A DNA stretch of 64,000 bases from Alphaproteobacteria bacterium US3C007 (GTDB lineage: Bacteria > Pseudomonadota > Alphaproteobacteria > Rhodobacterales > Rhodobacteraceae), in assembly GCA_034423775.1 (NCBI GenBank), contig CP139918.1, forward strand, positions 1,054,001 through 1,118,000, given 5' to 3'. The translations under genes were made by a program, and so were the position numbers. The notes below the pieces were generated by a model. It worked only from the letters and a program-made list of their open reading frames with translations, ran no database searches and was not told where the DNA came from. This document shows, one piece after another, positions 28,494-37,502 of the stretch. Within the stretch, counting starts at the first letter, position 1; each line of letters starts with the position of its first letter.

Positions 28494-29543
28494 TCAGATT
28501 GGTGCAATCAACCCCAGAAACTGGTCAATTTGAGATGTTTCAAGCGACCAGTCACAGACCAGGCGGGTAACCAGCTCTTCCTCTGCAGGGCCATGCGCAA
28601 TATCACCCGACCATACCGAAAAAACTGCGCCGCCCTGACGCGCGCGGTGCACCAAAGCCCGCGGCATATAGGCGAAAATCATATTGGCGGCGGGTTCATA
28701 CTGAAACCGAACCGCGTCTAATTTGCGCAGGCCCTGCGCCAGGTAGGCGCTGTTATCATTTGCTTTTTGCGCCAGGTCGCGCCAAAGATCATGCTCAAGA
28801 TAGGCCTGCATTTGCGCGGCAAGAAAGCGGTTTTTTGAAAATAAATGCGCGCCGCGTTTGCGCCGCAACTCAAATTCCCAAGCGTATTTAGGATCAAAAA
28901 AGATCACCGCCTCTACACCCATCAAGCCGTTTTTCGTTCCACCAAACGTCAAGGCATCAATCCCGCATCGCCACGTCATTTCAGCCGCGCTGCACCCCAA
29001 GGCGGCAATCGCATTGGCAAACCGGGCCCCATCCATATGAACCGGAAGATCGTAAGCTTTGGCCACAGCGCACAGCTCTGAAAGCTCTGAAAGCGTATAA
29101 ATTCTGCCTTTTTCGGTGATTTGGGTCAACGAAACGGGCCCGCGCTGCGGACCGTGGACATCCCCTTGCGCCGTTCCCAAAATAGCCTGTTCAAGCGCAG
29201 CAGGCGTCAGCTTATCATCGCTGCCGACGAGGTTTAATTTCGCCCCACCGGTAAAAAACTCGGGCGCATTGCATTCATCTTCTTGGATATGCGCAACGGG
29301 GCTGCAATAAATTGTTGCCCAGGGTGGGCATAAGCAGGCCAGGGCCAATGTATTGGCCGCGGTGCCAGTGGCGGCCAAATATACCGCCGCATTCGGGGCC
29401 TCAAACAGAGTTTGAATTCTCGAGACAACATCCAGAGTGATCGCATCAGCGCCGTAAGAGGCGGCATAGCCTTGATTTGCCACGCGCAATGCCTCTAAAA
29501 CGGCCTCGGGCACTGGCCCTTGATTATCTGAGCCAAAAAACAT
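28494..29543 (-). CDS. ltaE: Low-specificity L-threonine aldolase
   Basis: A 349-residue PLP enzyme that splits L-threonine or L-allo-threonine to glycine and acetaldehyde. It begins FFGSDNQGPVPEAVLEAL, contains the aldolase-type LPVHMDGARFANAIAAL, and the PLP-binding lysine is expected in DALTFGGTKNGLMG. Its start directly abuts the YcgN-family stop, giving a ribF-ycgN-ltaE minus-strand unit. Confidence 0.92.
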   Translation of the reverse strand: MFFGSDNQGPVPEAVLEALRVANQGYAASYGADAITLDVVSRIQTLFEAPNAAVYLAATGTAANTLALACLCPPWATIYCSPVAHIQEDECNAPEFFTGGAKLNLVGSDDKLTPAALEQAILGTAQGDVHGPQRGPVSLTQITEKGRIYTLSELSELCAVAKAYDLPVHMDGARFANAIAALGCSAAEMTWRCGIDALTFGGTKNGLMGVEAVIFFDPKYAWEFELRRKRGAHLFSKNRFLAAQMQAYLEHDLWRDLAQKANDNSAYLAQGLRKLDAVRFQYEPAANMIFAYMPRALVHRARQGGAVFSVWSGDIAHGPAEEELVTRLVCDWSLETSQIDQFLGLIAPI

Positions 29544-30020
29544 TCACGCGCGCTCCTCAAACAAATGATCTTCCCAATACTCTTCATCCACTTCAAATTC
29601 AGGAAGGGTTTTTCCACGCACCGAAACACCGGCCGCATGCACCGTCTCGGGATCTCCGGAAATCAAAGGATGCCAATCATATAAGGGTTTGCCCTGCCAT
29701 AATAACAGATAGGCACAGCTGCGCGGTAACCAATAGGCATGAGCGGCCAAGTTATCAGGGCGCAAGACGATGCATTCGGGCACAAATTGATGGCGAATTT
29801 TATATTGTCCGCAGCCACAGCTGTCATCATCCAGCAAACGGCAGGCCACCCGCGTAAGCGCAACCTCACCGGTGTCTTCATCTTCTAATTTATTTAAGCA
29901 GCATTTTCCGCATCCATCGCAAAGCGCCTCCCATTCTGCCTTAGATAATTTGGACAGCGGTTTTTCTTCCCAAAACTTGGGGGCAAGACCGCTGCGCTTG
30001 ATGCCTTCCTCTGCGCTCAT
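29544..30020 (-). CDS. YcgN/UPF0260 family cysteine-cluster protein
   Basis: A 158-residue protein with a conserved cysteine cluster: CDGCGKCCLNKLED near residue 35, followed by CRLLDDDSCGC and a later Cys, the pattern of the YkgJ/YcgN family thought to bind a metal or an iron-sulfur cluster. The C-terminal LPRSCAYLLLWQGKPLYDWHPL is a family hallmark. Its biochemical role is unknown. It overlaps ribF by four bases. Confidence 0.9.
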   Translation of the reverse strand: MSAEEGIKRSGLAPKFWEEKPLSKLSKAEWEALCDGCGKCCLNKLEDEDTGEVALTRVACRLLDDDSCGCGQYKIRHQFVPECIVLRPDNLAAHAYWLPRSCAYLLLWQGKPLYDWHPLISGDPETVHAAGVSVRGKTLPEFEVDEEYWEDHLFEERA

Positions 30021-30955
30021 AATGCGGCCAGGGTTTTTCGCGCCTGATCACAATCGCGCTGCATTTGTTCGATCAACGCCTCCAGCCCGTCAAACTTCAA
30101 TTCGGGGCGCAAGAAATCAACCAAGGCCACAGAAAGGTTCGAGCCGTAAAGATCGCCAGAAAAATCGAATATAAATGTTTCTAAATTGGGGGTGTTTTCG
30201 CCAAACATCGGCCGTACACCCAGCGAGGCTGCCCCGTGATAGCTGCCTTGAAAAGGCCCATCCAGAACATCAACCAAAACCGCATAAACGCCAAGTTTTG
30301 GCAGATGCAGACCCTCAAGTGACATATTTGCCGTTGGATAACCAAGTTCACGCCCACGCTGTTCGCCGCCAATCACAATCCCTTCAATCCGGTGCCAATG
30401 GCCCAGCTGGGTTGCGGCATCGCGCGGCCGCCCCTCGGCCAAGGCGCTGCGGATCGAGGTTGAAGACACTTGTCCTTCGCCAGCTTCAATCAATGGCGCA
30501 ACGGTGACCCCAAAGCCCATTTCCGCACCAAAATGTTGCAAGTCTTCAACCGTTCCCGCGCGACCTTTTCCAAAACAAAAATCCGCTCCCACTACCAAAT
30601 GGCTCAACCCAAGACCATCCGCAATCACGTTTTGTGCAAATTCGCGCGGCGTCAGCGAAGAGAGGCTGGTGTTAAAATTCAGCTCATAGAGCAAGTCAAC
30701 GTCAAGCTTTGCCAGGCGGGTGGCGCGCGCCTCCGAGCTCATCAGCCGGAAAGCGGGGCTTTGGGGCGCAAAATAGCTGCGTGGATGCGGCTCAAAGGTT
30801 AAAATACCCAAAGGCGCTGATATGGTTTCAGCAGTCTGACGGGCCAAATCAATCACCGATTGATGGCCCAAATGCACCCCATCAAAATTACCAACCGCCA
30901 CGCTGGCGCCTCTGTCTTCAGGGTCAACATAAATATAATCGCGAATAATCTTCAT
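30017..30955 (-). CDS. ribF: Bifunctional riboflavin kinase/FMN adenylyltransferase
   Basis: A 312-residue enzyme converting riboflavin to FMN and FMN to FAD. The N-terminal adenylyltransferase half has the nucleotidyl motif GNFDGVHLGHQSVI (about 22-35) and FEPHPRSYF; the C-terminal kinase half has EQRGRELGYPTANMSLEG and GVRPMFGENTPNLETFIFDF. Both domains are complete. Overlap with the YcgN-family gene implies co-translation. Confidence 0.96.
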   Translation of the reverse strand: MKIIRDYIYVDPEDRGASVAVGNFDGVHLGHQSVIDLARQTAETISAPLGILTFEPHPRSYFAPQSPAFRLMSSEARATRLAKLDVDLLYELNFNTSLSSLTPREFAQNVIADGLGLSHLVVGADFCFGKGRAGTVEDLQHFGAEMGFGVTVAPLIEAGEGQVSSTSIRSALAEGRPRDAATQLGHWHRIEGIVIGGEQRGRELGYPTANMSLEGLHLPKLGVYAVLVDVLDGPFQGSYHGAASLGVRPMFGENTPNLETFIFDFSGDLYGSNLSVALVDFLRPELKFDGLEALIEQMQRDCDQARKTLAAL

Positions 30956-31003
30956 ACCCGTCAGGTAGCGTTCAAAACGATCAGAAGCAAGCCACTGCGC
31001 GCG

Positions 31004-31447
31004 CTAGTCAAACTTACGGCTTGGCGCAAGCACTGTTGCCTCGCCCACCAAGACCCGCCTGCCATCTACTTTACATTGGCAATCAAGAATCACGCGGCGC
31101 CTTGGAAGATCAATGTCTGATACAATCACTTCAGCATAAACCAAATCTCCCGGCCGTACGGGTGCCAAAAATTTCAGGCTTTGACCCAAATAAACGCTGC
31201 CATGACCGGGCAGTTGTTCGCCAATTACCGCCGAAATCAAGCCCGCGGTCAGCATCCCATGCGCAATGCGACCCTGAAAAATTGTATCCCGTGCATAGCT
31301 TTCATCCAAATGAACAGGGTTATGATCCGTCGAGACTTGGGCAAATAAGGCGATATCTTCATCGCCTATCACCTTATGCAGGTGGCGCGACATGCCCATT
31401 TCGATATCTTCGATACAAATCGTACCCCTGGGAAAGTTATCCAACAT
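31004..31447 (-). CDS. MaoC-family (hotdog) dehydratase
   Basis: A 147-residue hotdog protein like R-specific enoyl-CoA hydratases. The catalytic signature FAQVSTDHNPVHLDESYA with Asp and His is followed by FQGRIAHGMLTAGLISAVIG. Such enzymes hydrate enoyl-CoA, for example for polyhydroxyalkanoate or fatty-acid metabolism. I prefer ATG 31447 because GAGG lies 6 bases upstream; an ATG at 31459 lacks a ribosome-binding site. Confidence 0.88.
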   Translation of the reverse strand: MLDNFPRGTICIEDIEMGMSRHLHKVIGDEDIALFAQVSTDHNPVHLDESYARDTIFQGRIAHGMLTAGLISAVIGEQLPGHGSVYLGQSLKFLAPVRPGDLVYAEVIVSDIDLPRRRVILDCQCKVDGRRVLVGEATVLAPSRKFD

Positions 31448-31541
31448 CCGCCGCCTCATAATTACAAGGTAATATTAGACTGAAAAATTCAGCAATTAAG
31501 TAACTTTATTACTCAATAGGGTGGATATGCAACCCTTTATA

Positions 31542-32414
31542 TCAACGCAAAAATCCTATCGTGTATTTTGCGCTTTGACTTTCGGCGTGTAAGAACTGGG
31601 CAAGGGCGGTTGGGTCAGGATCACGCTTGGTTTTTGTTTCGCGCGCCGCAAGCCCGCCTGCGATAAACAGCGCATCCAACCCTGCATCCGAAGCGCCTTT
31701 GACATCGGTTTGCACGCCATCGCCAATCGCCAACACAGAGGCGGGGGAAATATCGGGCGCCAACGCCTTTAAGCGACGAAACGCCAAATCGTAAATCGGC
31801 GCAAATGGTTTGCCAAAATACAGGCTTTCCCCCCCAATTTGCGTATAAAGCTGCGCCAATGCGCCCGCACACCATTCGCGATGCGCGCCGCGATCCACCA
31901 CAATATCCGGATTGGCGCACAAAAACTTTAAGCCTTTGGCACGCGCGATCTCAAGCTGCGGCAACATCACCTCCGGATCCGCGTTCGAATCAAAGGGCCC
32001 TGTACAAACGATGCCACTGGCCTGATCTAGCGCGACACAGGTGATCTGCACCGGGTGTTCAAGCAGTTTAAGCGGCTCAAAAAAACCTTTATCACGCGGC
32101 TCGCCAATAAAATAAACCGCCTCGCCCACCACGCCCTGAAACATCGCGGCGCGGGCACTATCACCAGAGGTGGCGATGCTATCCCACGCGTGGTCTGACA
32201 CGCCAAATTCTTTGATTTGCTCTGCCACCGAGCTGCGCGGGCGCGGTGAATTGGTAACCAAAACAACCTTTCCGCCGCGTTTCCGATAGGCGATCAGCGC
32301 CTCATTGGCTGCAGGATAAGCTTCAACCCCATTATGAACGCAGCCCCAAAGATCGACAAATAACGCTTCATATTGATCAGAAATATCGCTGAGATTTTGA
32401 ACGATCTGAGACAT
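31542..32414 (-). CDS. HAD-superfamily (class IIA, TIGR01459-like) hydrolase
   Basis: A 290-residue phosphatase-like protein. Motif I is ALFVDLWGCVHNG, with the second Asp replaced by Trp-Gly as in this subgroup; motif II is VVLVTNSPRP, and the C-terminal FGKPFAPIYDLAF and VLAIGDGVQTDVKGASDAGLDALF carry the Lys and Asp motifs. The substrate is unknown. Start ATG 32414 has AAAGGG 6 bases upstream; ATG 32429 does not. Confidence 0.87.
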   Translation of the reverse strand: MSQIVQNLSDISDQYEALFVDLWGCVHNGVEAYPAANEALIAYRKRGGKVVLVTNSPRPRSSVAEQIKEFGVSDHAWDSIATSGDSARAAMFQGVVGEAVYFIGEPRDKGFFEPLKLLEHPVQITCVALDQASGIVCTGPFDSNADPEVMLPQLEIARAKGLKFLCANPDIVVDRGAHREWCAGALAQLYTQIGGESLYFGKPFAPIYDLAFRRLKALAPDISPASVLAIGDGVQTDVKGASDAGLDALFIAGGLAARETKTKRDPDPTALAQFLHAESQSAKYTIGFLR

Positions 32415-32462
32415 TTTGCGCCCTTTCATTTTAAGCGGGGCGTAAAGACGCCAGATACAATC

Positions 32463-33383
32463 TTATAAGGTTAATTGAGGAACGATCTGCTTTTTGCGGC
32501 TCATCACACCGGGCAACACCACGCTATCCCCATCGACGCAAACGTCAAAAGACTTTTCCGCAATGGATTTAACGGCCTCATTTGGCACCAAAAGCGTGGC
32601 CTCTTCGGCCAAGATATCGACAACAAACAACAACACCTGATCCACATTATCTTCTAGCGCCACCGGGCCCATCGCCGCCATCAAGGCCGCTTTGCGCGCC
32701 AGCACCACATGTGGTGCGGTGGTTTCCAAAACCGAGACGCGCAAGGTCTGATCGCCCACCGGGAAGGATTTGCTATCCATGCGCAGCAATTCAACATCTG
32801 AAAAAGCCGACACATCCGATTTTGCGGCAAACATTTGCGCAGAATATTCGCTTAGATTGACAGAAAGCTCCTCGGCCAAAGCTTCGGCTAAGGCCCGATC
32901 ATGATCGGTGGTTGTCGGGCTGCGAAACGCCAAAGTATCAGAAAGAATGCACGACAGCATCGCGCCTTTAACAGCACGCGGCATTTTTGCAGCATCGGCG
33001 CCCATCAAATCATGCATAATCGTAGCTGTGCAGGCCAAGGGGCGAATGGTAATATCGATCGGCGCTTTGGTTTCAAGGCCACCCACCAGTTTATGATGGT
33101 CAATCACAGCGCGAATATCGGCTTGATTGATTACATCGGGCAATTCTGCAGGGTTATTGGTATCAACGATCACCACAGGCGCCCCGGGTGCAACCTCTGA
33201 AATAATTTCAGGTTTATCAAGCTGCCAATGCTGAAGCATAAACAGCGCCTCATTATTGGGCTCTCCCAACAGGTTTGCTTGCGCAGGAATACCCTGAATC
33301 TCGCTGAGATACCAAGCCCATATGATCGGCGATCCCGTGCTATCAGTGTCGGGCGATTTATGGCCAAAAACCTGCAGAACCAT
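32463..33383 (-). CDS. ppaC: Manganese-dependent inorganic pyrophosphatase (family II)
   Basis: A 306-residue DHH-family enzyme hydrolysing pyrophosphate to phosphate. The N-terminal metal site is VFGHKSPDTDST, followed by VIVDTNNPAELPDV and the DHH-type AVIDHHKLVGG; the C-terminal DHHA2 domain ends with VLPGVMSRKKQIVPQL. Length and motifs are standard for the family. Confidence 0.95.
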   Translation of the reverse strand: MVLQVFGHKSPDTDSTGSPIIWAWYLSEIQGIPAQANLLGEPNNEALFMLQHWQLDKPEIISEVAPGAPVVIVDTNNPAELPDVINQADIRAVIDHHKLVGGLETKAPIDITIRPLACTATIMHDLMGADAAKMPRAVKGAMLSCILSDTLAFRSPTTTDHDRALAEALAEELSVNLSEYSAQMFAAKSDVSAFSDVELLRMDSKSFPVGDQTLRVSVLETTAPHVVLARKAALMAAMGPVALEDNVDQVLLFVVDILAEEATLLVPNEAVKSIAEKSFDVCVDGDSVVLPGVMSRKKQIVPQLTL

Positions 33384-33466
33384 GGTGCTTTTCCTTCGCG
33401 ATAGGGTCGATTCGCGCGGTTATACGCGGCTAGGCTGCGCTTGTCACCTTGCCGATCTTTGTGCGT

Positions 33467-34219
33467 TTAGCCGCGCAGAAAAACGGGTTTTTCTGGGGTG
33501 GAAAGCTGCGTTTGATAGGCATAGCCGCCCAGATCGAAATCGCGCAGGCTTTCCGGCGTGCTCAGGCGGCGGGTGATAATGAACCGCGCCATCGCACCAC
33601 GGGCTTTTTTGGCATAAAAGCTTACGATTTTGGGCCCCTTATCCGTAGATTCCATAAATACTGGCGTCACAACATCCAAATTCAGCGCTGTCTGATCCAC
33701 AGCATTAAAATATTCTTGCGAGGCGCAATTCACCAAAACTGAGGCGTTGGTTTTTTCAGCCTGCGCGTTCAGCGCCAAGGAAATACGATCGCCCCAATAC
33801 TCATATAGTGATTTTCCGCGCGGCGTTTTCAGACGGCTGCCCATTTCTAAGCGGTAGGGCTCGATCGCATCCAAGGGGCGCAACAGCCCATAAAGGCCGG
33901 ATAAGATCCGAAGATGCGCTTGCGCCCAGCGCAGCTCCTCTCCATCAAGGCTCATGGCTTCAAGGCCTTGATACGTGTCGCCAGCAAATGCAAACGCCGC
34001 AGCGCTGCGCGCCTGCTGGCCAAAATTGGCAAAGCGCTCTTGATTAAGCAGCGCCAGTTTTTCACTAATTCCCATCAGTTTTTGCAATTGAGCTTGCGAT
34101 AAAGCGCCGGCAACCTGTGCCAAATCTGCCGCTTGTTCGGGGAATATCGGCTGCGACTGCTCCAAATCCTCGCGCGGGGTCATATCAAGTTTTTTAGCAG
34201 GGGAAACAACGATCAACAT
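33467..34219 (-). CDS. yaaA: Peroxide stress protein YaaA (UPF0246/DUF328)
   Basis: A 250-residue protein with the start MLIVVSPAKKLDM, the central YQGLEA and LRILSGLYGLLRPLDAIEPYRLEMG and the ASQEYF block that define YaaA. In E. coli YaaA limits intracellular free iron and oxidative damage during peroxide stress. It precedes no obvious partner; recQ lies 30 bp upstream on the same strand. Confidence 0.94.
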   Translation of the reverse strand: MLIVVSPAKKLDMTPREDLEQSQPIFPEQAADLAQVAGALSQAQLQKLMGISEKLALLNQERFANFGQQARSAAAFAFAGDTYQGLEAMSLDGEELRWAQAHLRILSGLYGLLRPLDAIEPYRLEMGSRLKTPRGKSLYEYWGDRISLALNAQAEKTNASVLVNCASQEYFNAVDQTALNLDVVTPVFMESTDKGPKIVSFYAKKARGAMARFIITRRLSTPESLRDFDLGGYAYQTQLSTPEKPVFLRG

Positions 34220-34249
34220 GGCAGGCCTCCAATTTCTCTTATTCTCTAT

Positions 34250-36289
34250 TTAGGGGCTTTCTTGCAAAACTTCCAGAAAAGCCTCGCCAAAGCGTTGATG
34301 ACGCTTTTCTCCCAAGAGCTGTTTGAGCGCCTCTGGATTAGACCCGGGCAGCTTCGCCACCTTCGCTAATAATGCGGCAGAACAACTGAGCGGTTTCTCA
34401 ATCCCACTTTCGCCACGCGCCAAATTGGCCTGCACTGCCAAAAGGCGATCAAATACAGCGCCATTTTGTCGCCCCGCCAATTTACGCCTCTGCGGGTGCA
34501 TATGCGCCGCCTCTCCCGCAATGACCTGCAAGAAGTCTTGCCCAAAACGATCCAGCTTTTTGGTGCCAATGCCACTAATCCGCGCCATATCATCCAGCGA
34601 AGCTGGCCGGGTTTCCGCCATTTCAATCAGCGTTTTATCGTTGAAAATGATATAGGCAGGTACATGCGCAGCCTCGGCCAAAGCGCGGCGTTTGGCCTTT
34701 AAGGCCGAGAGCAAAGGCGCATCATCTTCGCTGACCAACGCTTTAACGCGCCGTGCGGGCAGCGCCGATTTCACCGTATCTGCACGCAAGGTGAGGCTGG
34801 CCTCGCCGCGCAACAGCGGCAAGGCGGCATCCGTCATCCGTAAAGCACCATGGCGGCTGCTATCGGGGCGGATCAAATCATGACCCATCATCTGGCGAAA
34901 TATTGCCTGCCATTGGGATTTTGAAAACTCTTTGCCGACGCCAAACGTGCTCAGGGATTCATGCCCATGGGCGCATATTTTATCCGTCTTATTGCCCAAT
35001 AAAATATCGATCACATGGCCTCCCCCGAAGCGCTCATCGCTGCGCAACATTGCCGATAGCGCTTTGCGCACCGCTTCAGTGGCCTCAAAACGATCCGGGG
35101 GTGCATCACAAAGATCACAATGGCCGCACGGCTGCGTGGTTTCATCAAAATATGCCAACAATGTTTGGCGGCGGCAGATCAAAGCCTCTGCCAGGCCCAA
35201 TAGCGCGTTCAATCGGCCATGATCCGCGGCGCGCCGTTCAACCGGGGCCAGCCCTTCATCTATCTGCGCGCGGCGCAGGCGAATATCTTCAGGGCCATAA
35301 AGCGTAAGCGTTTCGGCCGGTCCGCCATCGCGGCCGGCGCGGCCAATTTCTTGATAATAGCTTTCGATTGATTTGGGCAAATCCGCATGCGCCACCCAGC
35401 GGATATCGGGTTTATCCACCCCCATGCCAAACGCCACTGTCGCCACCACGATCAGCCCATCTTCATTTGCAAAGCGTCCCTCAACAATGCGCCGATCTTC
35501 TGCCTCCATTCCGCCATGATAGTAACACGCCCGATGCCCTGCCTCATTTAATGCTGCAGATAACGCTTGGGTTTTGGCCCGTGTACCGCAATAGACGATG
35601 CCCGATTGGCCTTTGCGGGGGGCTACGAAATCTAAAATTTGCCGCCGCGGGCTGTCTTTTGCTGTAAAGGCCAAATGAATATTCGGCCGATCGAACCCGC
35701 GCAGAAACACCTGCGGCTGCGACCCGGCAAATAATCGTTCGATAATCTCCTGCTGCGTGTCGCGATCCGCGGTGGCGGTAAAGGCCGCAACGGGAACGTT
35801 CAACGTCCGGCGCAACTCACCAATTCGCAAATAATCTGGGCGAAAATCATGCCCCCATTGGCTTACACAATGCGCTTCATCTACCGCGATCAGCGCGATA
35901 TTATAGCGCTTTAAAGCCGCTTGCATCGAAGTGGAAGCCAAACGTTCAGGGGCCAGATAAAGCAGCTTTAGCTGACCCGCCGCCAACGCTTGAAATACGC
36001 TATCGGTTTCCTCTTGCGTGTGCCCCGATGTTAGCGCGCCCGCAGCCACGCCGGCCGCCTGCAATCCGCGCACCTGATCGCGCATTAAAGCGATCAACGG
36101 CGAGACCACCAAGGTAACGCCCTCGCGCAGCAAAGCGGGAATTTGAAAACATAAGGATTTACCGCCCCCCGTGGGCATGATGGCCAACACATTATGCCCC
36201 TCGACCACTGCGTCAACCACGTCTTCCTGCCCGGGGCGAAACGCATCGAATCCAAACACATCGCTTAAAAGCGTTTGAGGGCTGGCCAT
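34250..36289 (-). CDS. recQ: ATP-dependent DNA helicase RecQ
   Basis: A 679-residue 3'-5' helicase of recombination repair. Motif I is MPTGGGKSLCFQIPAL, motif II is VDEAHCVSQWGHDFRPDY, and motif VI is YYQEIGRAGRDG. A four-cysteine zinc site (CRRQ ... CGHCDLC) and a winged helix follow, then an HRDC domain at about 515-590 (LSALKAKRRALAEAAHVPAYIIFNDKTL). A further C-terminal stretch contains LAKVAKLPGSNPEALKQLLGEKRHQRF. It is complete. Confidence 0.97.
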   Translation of the reverse strand: MASPQTLLSDVFGFDAFRPGQEDVVDAVVEGHNVLAIMPTGGGKSLCFQIPALLREGVTLVVSPLIALMRDQVRGLQAAGVAAGALTSGHTQEETDSVFQALAAGQLKLLYLAPERLASTSMQAALKRYNIALIAVDEAHCVSQWGHDFRPDYLRIGELRRTLNVPVAAFTATADRDTQQEIIERLFAGSQPQVFLRGFDRPNIHLAFTAKDSPRRQILDFVAPRKGQSGIVYCGTRAKTQALSAALNEAGHRACYYHGGMEAEDRRIVEGRFANEDGLIVVATVAFGMGVDKPDIRWVAHADLPKSIESYYQEIGRAGRDGGPAETLTLYGPEDIRLRRAQIDEGLAPVERRAADHGRLNALLGLAEALICRRQTLLAYFDETTQPCGHCDLCDAPPDRFEATEAVRKALSAMLRSDERFGGGHVIDILLGNKTDKICAHGHESLSTFGVGKEFSKSQWQAIFRQMMGHDLIRPDSSRHGALRMTDAALPLLRGEASLTLRADTVKSALPARRVKALVSEDDAPLLSALKAKRRALAEAAHVPAYIIFNDKTLIEMAETRPASLDDMARISGIGTKKLDRFGQDFLQVIAGEAAHMHPQRRKLAGRQNGAVFDRLLAVQANLARGESGIEKPLSCSAALLAKVAKLPGSNPEALKQLLGEKRHQRFGEAFLEVLQESP

Positions 36290-36360
36290 TCATCACCTGA
36301 AATTTGGGGCGGGGCTGCGCGTTTCAAGCGTTGCCAGAGCGCGGGTTTAAAGGGCTGCCA

Positions 36361-36645
36361 TTAGCGCAGTAAAAGCTCAGGAAGAATGTAATCACGTAAA
36401 GAAATGATGATTACAAAGGCCACCAAAGGCGCCAGATCCAACGGGTTGGTATTGGGTAAAACCCGGCGTAAAGGCTGATAAATAGGCTCTAACAAGCGGT
36501 TTATCCCCTGCCAAATCTGCGCTACCATTGGCTGGTGCAAATTCAAAACCTGAAAATTGATCAACCAGCTCATGATAATATGCACAATCATGATGAAAAA
36601 CGCGATATCCAAGATCAGCCGCAGAGGTCCATATATTGCCATCAT
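36361..36645 (-). CDS. YggT family membrane protein
   Basis: A 94-residue integral membrane protein with two hydrophobic segments. The pattern ILDIAFFIMIVHIIMSWLINF ... LLEPIYQPLRRVLPNTNPLDLAPLVAFVII is the YGGT signature. Members are linked to membrane protein or cell-division functions and osmotic shock in some bacteria, but the biochemical role is not settled. Confidence 0.9.
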   Translation of the reverse strand: MMAIYGPLRLILDIAFFIMIVHIIMSWLINFQVLNLHQPMVAQIWQGINRLLEPIYQPLRRVLPNTNPLDLAPLVAFVIIISLRDYILPELLLR

Positions 36646-36728
36646 TATTTTGAGTTCCCGTTATTTCTAGTAAACTACCTAGTGAAGCGGATGCCAAAGA
36701 ACAAGGCTGGCCAGAAGTTTCTGACAAA

Positions 36729-37163
36729 TTAATCCCCGTCAAATTCGGCTTTTGATGGCCGCCCACGATTGCTTTTCACCGCGCCTCGAATTTTTTTAGC
36801 CGCCAAGCGCCGGCGTTGACTGCCCAAAGTGGGTTTGGTGGCCACGCGCGGCTTGGGGCGCTGCAAAGCTTGCTGCAGCAAAGTCACCAACCGGTTACGC
36901 ACAATTTCTCGATTTCGGGCCTGATGGCGTGTTTCATCACATTGCAAGATAAGCGCACCATCTTTGGTCCAGCGCCGCCCAGCCAATCGCTGCAAGCGCG
37001 CTTTAACCGGATCGCTCAGAGCCGGAGAACGCGACGCTTCAAAGCGCAACTCAACCGCCGAGCTGACCTTATTCACGTTTTGACCACCCGGGCCAGAGGC
37101 GCGCATGAACTGCTCGCTTAGCTCCCATTCCTCGATGATAATTTTATCCGATACGCGCAGCAT
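36729..37163 (-). CDS. arfB: Alternative ribosome-rescue peptidyl-tRNA hydrolase ArfB (YaeJ)
   Basis: A 144-residue release-factor-like protein that frees stalled non-stop ribosomes. It carries the catalytic GGQ in MRASGPGGQNVNKVSSAVEL and a lysine/arginine-rich C-terminal tail (TLGSQRRRLAAKKIRGAVKSNRG) that enters the empty mRNA channel. It lacks the codon-recognition domain of RF1/RF2, as expected. Confidence 0.95.
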   Translation of the reverse strand: MLRVSDKIIIEEWELSEQFMRASGPGGQNVNKVSSAVELRFEASRSPALSDPVKARLQRLAGRRWTKDGALILQCDETRHQARNREIVRNRLVTLLQQALQRPKPRVATKPTLGSQRRRLAAKKIRGAVKSNRGRPSKAEFDGD

Positions 37164-37209
37164 GATTTGCCTTTTGAAGTGAAGTGAACCGCAATCCCTT
37201 TTTTAAGAC

Positions 37210-37240
37210 CAAAAAGGGCCGCTTGAAACAAGCGACCCTT
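37210..37240 (-). terminator. Rho-independent terminator of the small transcript
   Basis: In minus-strand sense, AAGGGTCGCTT pairs over 11 bp with AAGCGGCCCTT (one T-G pair), loop GTTTC, followed by a run of T. It is one of the clearest terminators in the window. Confidence 0.9.
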
Positions 37241-37308
37241 CGAGACTTACGGAGGTGGGCCGGTTAGGCAGCCACCAATTCAGTTGATCCTGCGATCAAG
37301 GGTTGCCT

Positions 37309-37365
37309 TCAGACGCGGCTCTCCTGAACTGTTCCGACACCTCTCTCCAATACCTCTCTAGACAC
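37309..37365 (-). CDS. Possible 18-residue mini-protein
   Basis: GTG at 37365 has a near-perfect ribosome-binding site AAAGGAGG seven bases upstream. The frame encodes MSREVLERGVGTVQESRV and ends at TGA (37309-37311). The same frame continues open for 14 more codons (RQPLIAGSTELVAA) to TAA at 37264-37266. Ribosome access would be controlled by pairing of the Shine-Dalgarno with 37251-37258. Whether it is translated is unproven. Confidence 0.35.
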   Translation of the reverse strand: MSREVLERGVGTVQESRV

Positions 37366-37502
37366 TGGACCACCTCCTTTCACATTGTTGAACTCATCCT
37401 TACCGTGGCAGAGTTTACAGCTTTGTCAAACAAATCTTTGCATGGAAAATAAGCTTTTTCAGGCCTAGGTGAAAAATCCAGCAGATAGACCGACACCGCG
37501 CA

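Larger units (their letters stand above)
37207..37400 (-). ncRNA. Candidate independent small RNA or mini-ORF transcript
   Basis: The 339-base gap between arfB and mepA holds a self-contained unit on the minus strand: TTGACA at 37424-37429 as a likely -35 box, a strong Shine-Dalgarno GGAGGTGG (37370-37377), an 18-codon GTG-started frame (37309-37365), a TTGATC/GATCAA hairpin (37284-37299), CCACCTCC in RNA sense (37251-37258) perfectly complementary to the Shine-Dalgarno, and a strong terminator. I do not recognise the RNA family. It may be a regulatory RNA, a leader-type riboregulator or a very short gene. Confidence 0.6.

Noticed and set aside
37309..37311. Selenocysteine codon in the mini-ORF
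   Set aside because: There is no evidence of a selenoprotein insertion element or of a redox motif around the TGA; normal termination is simpler.
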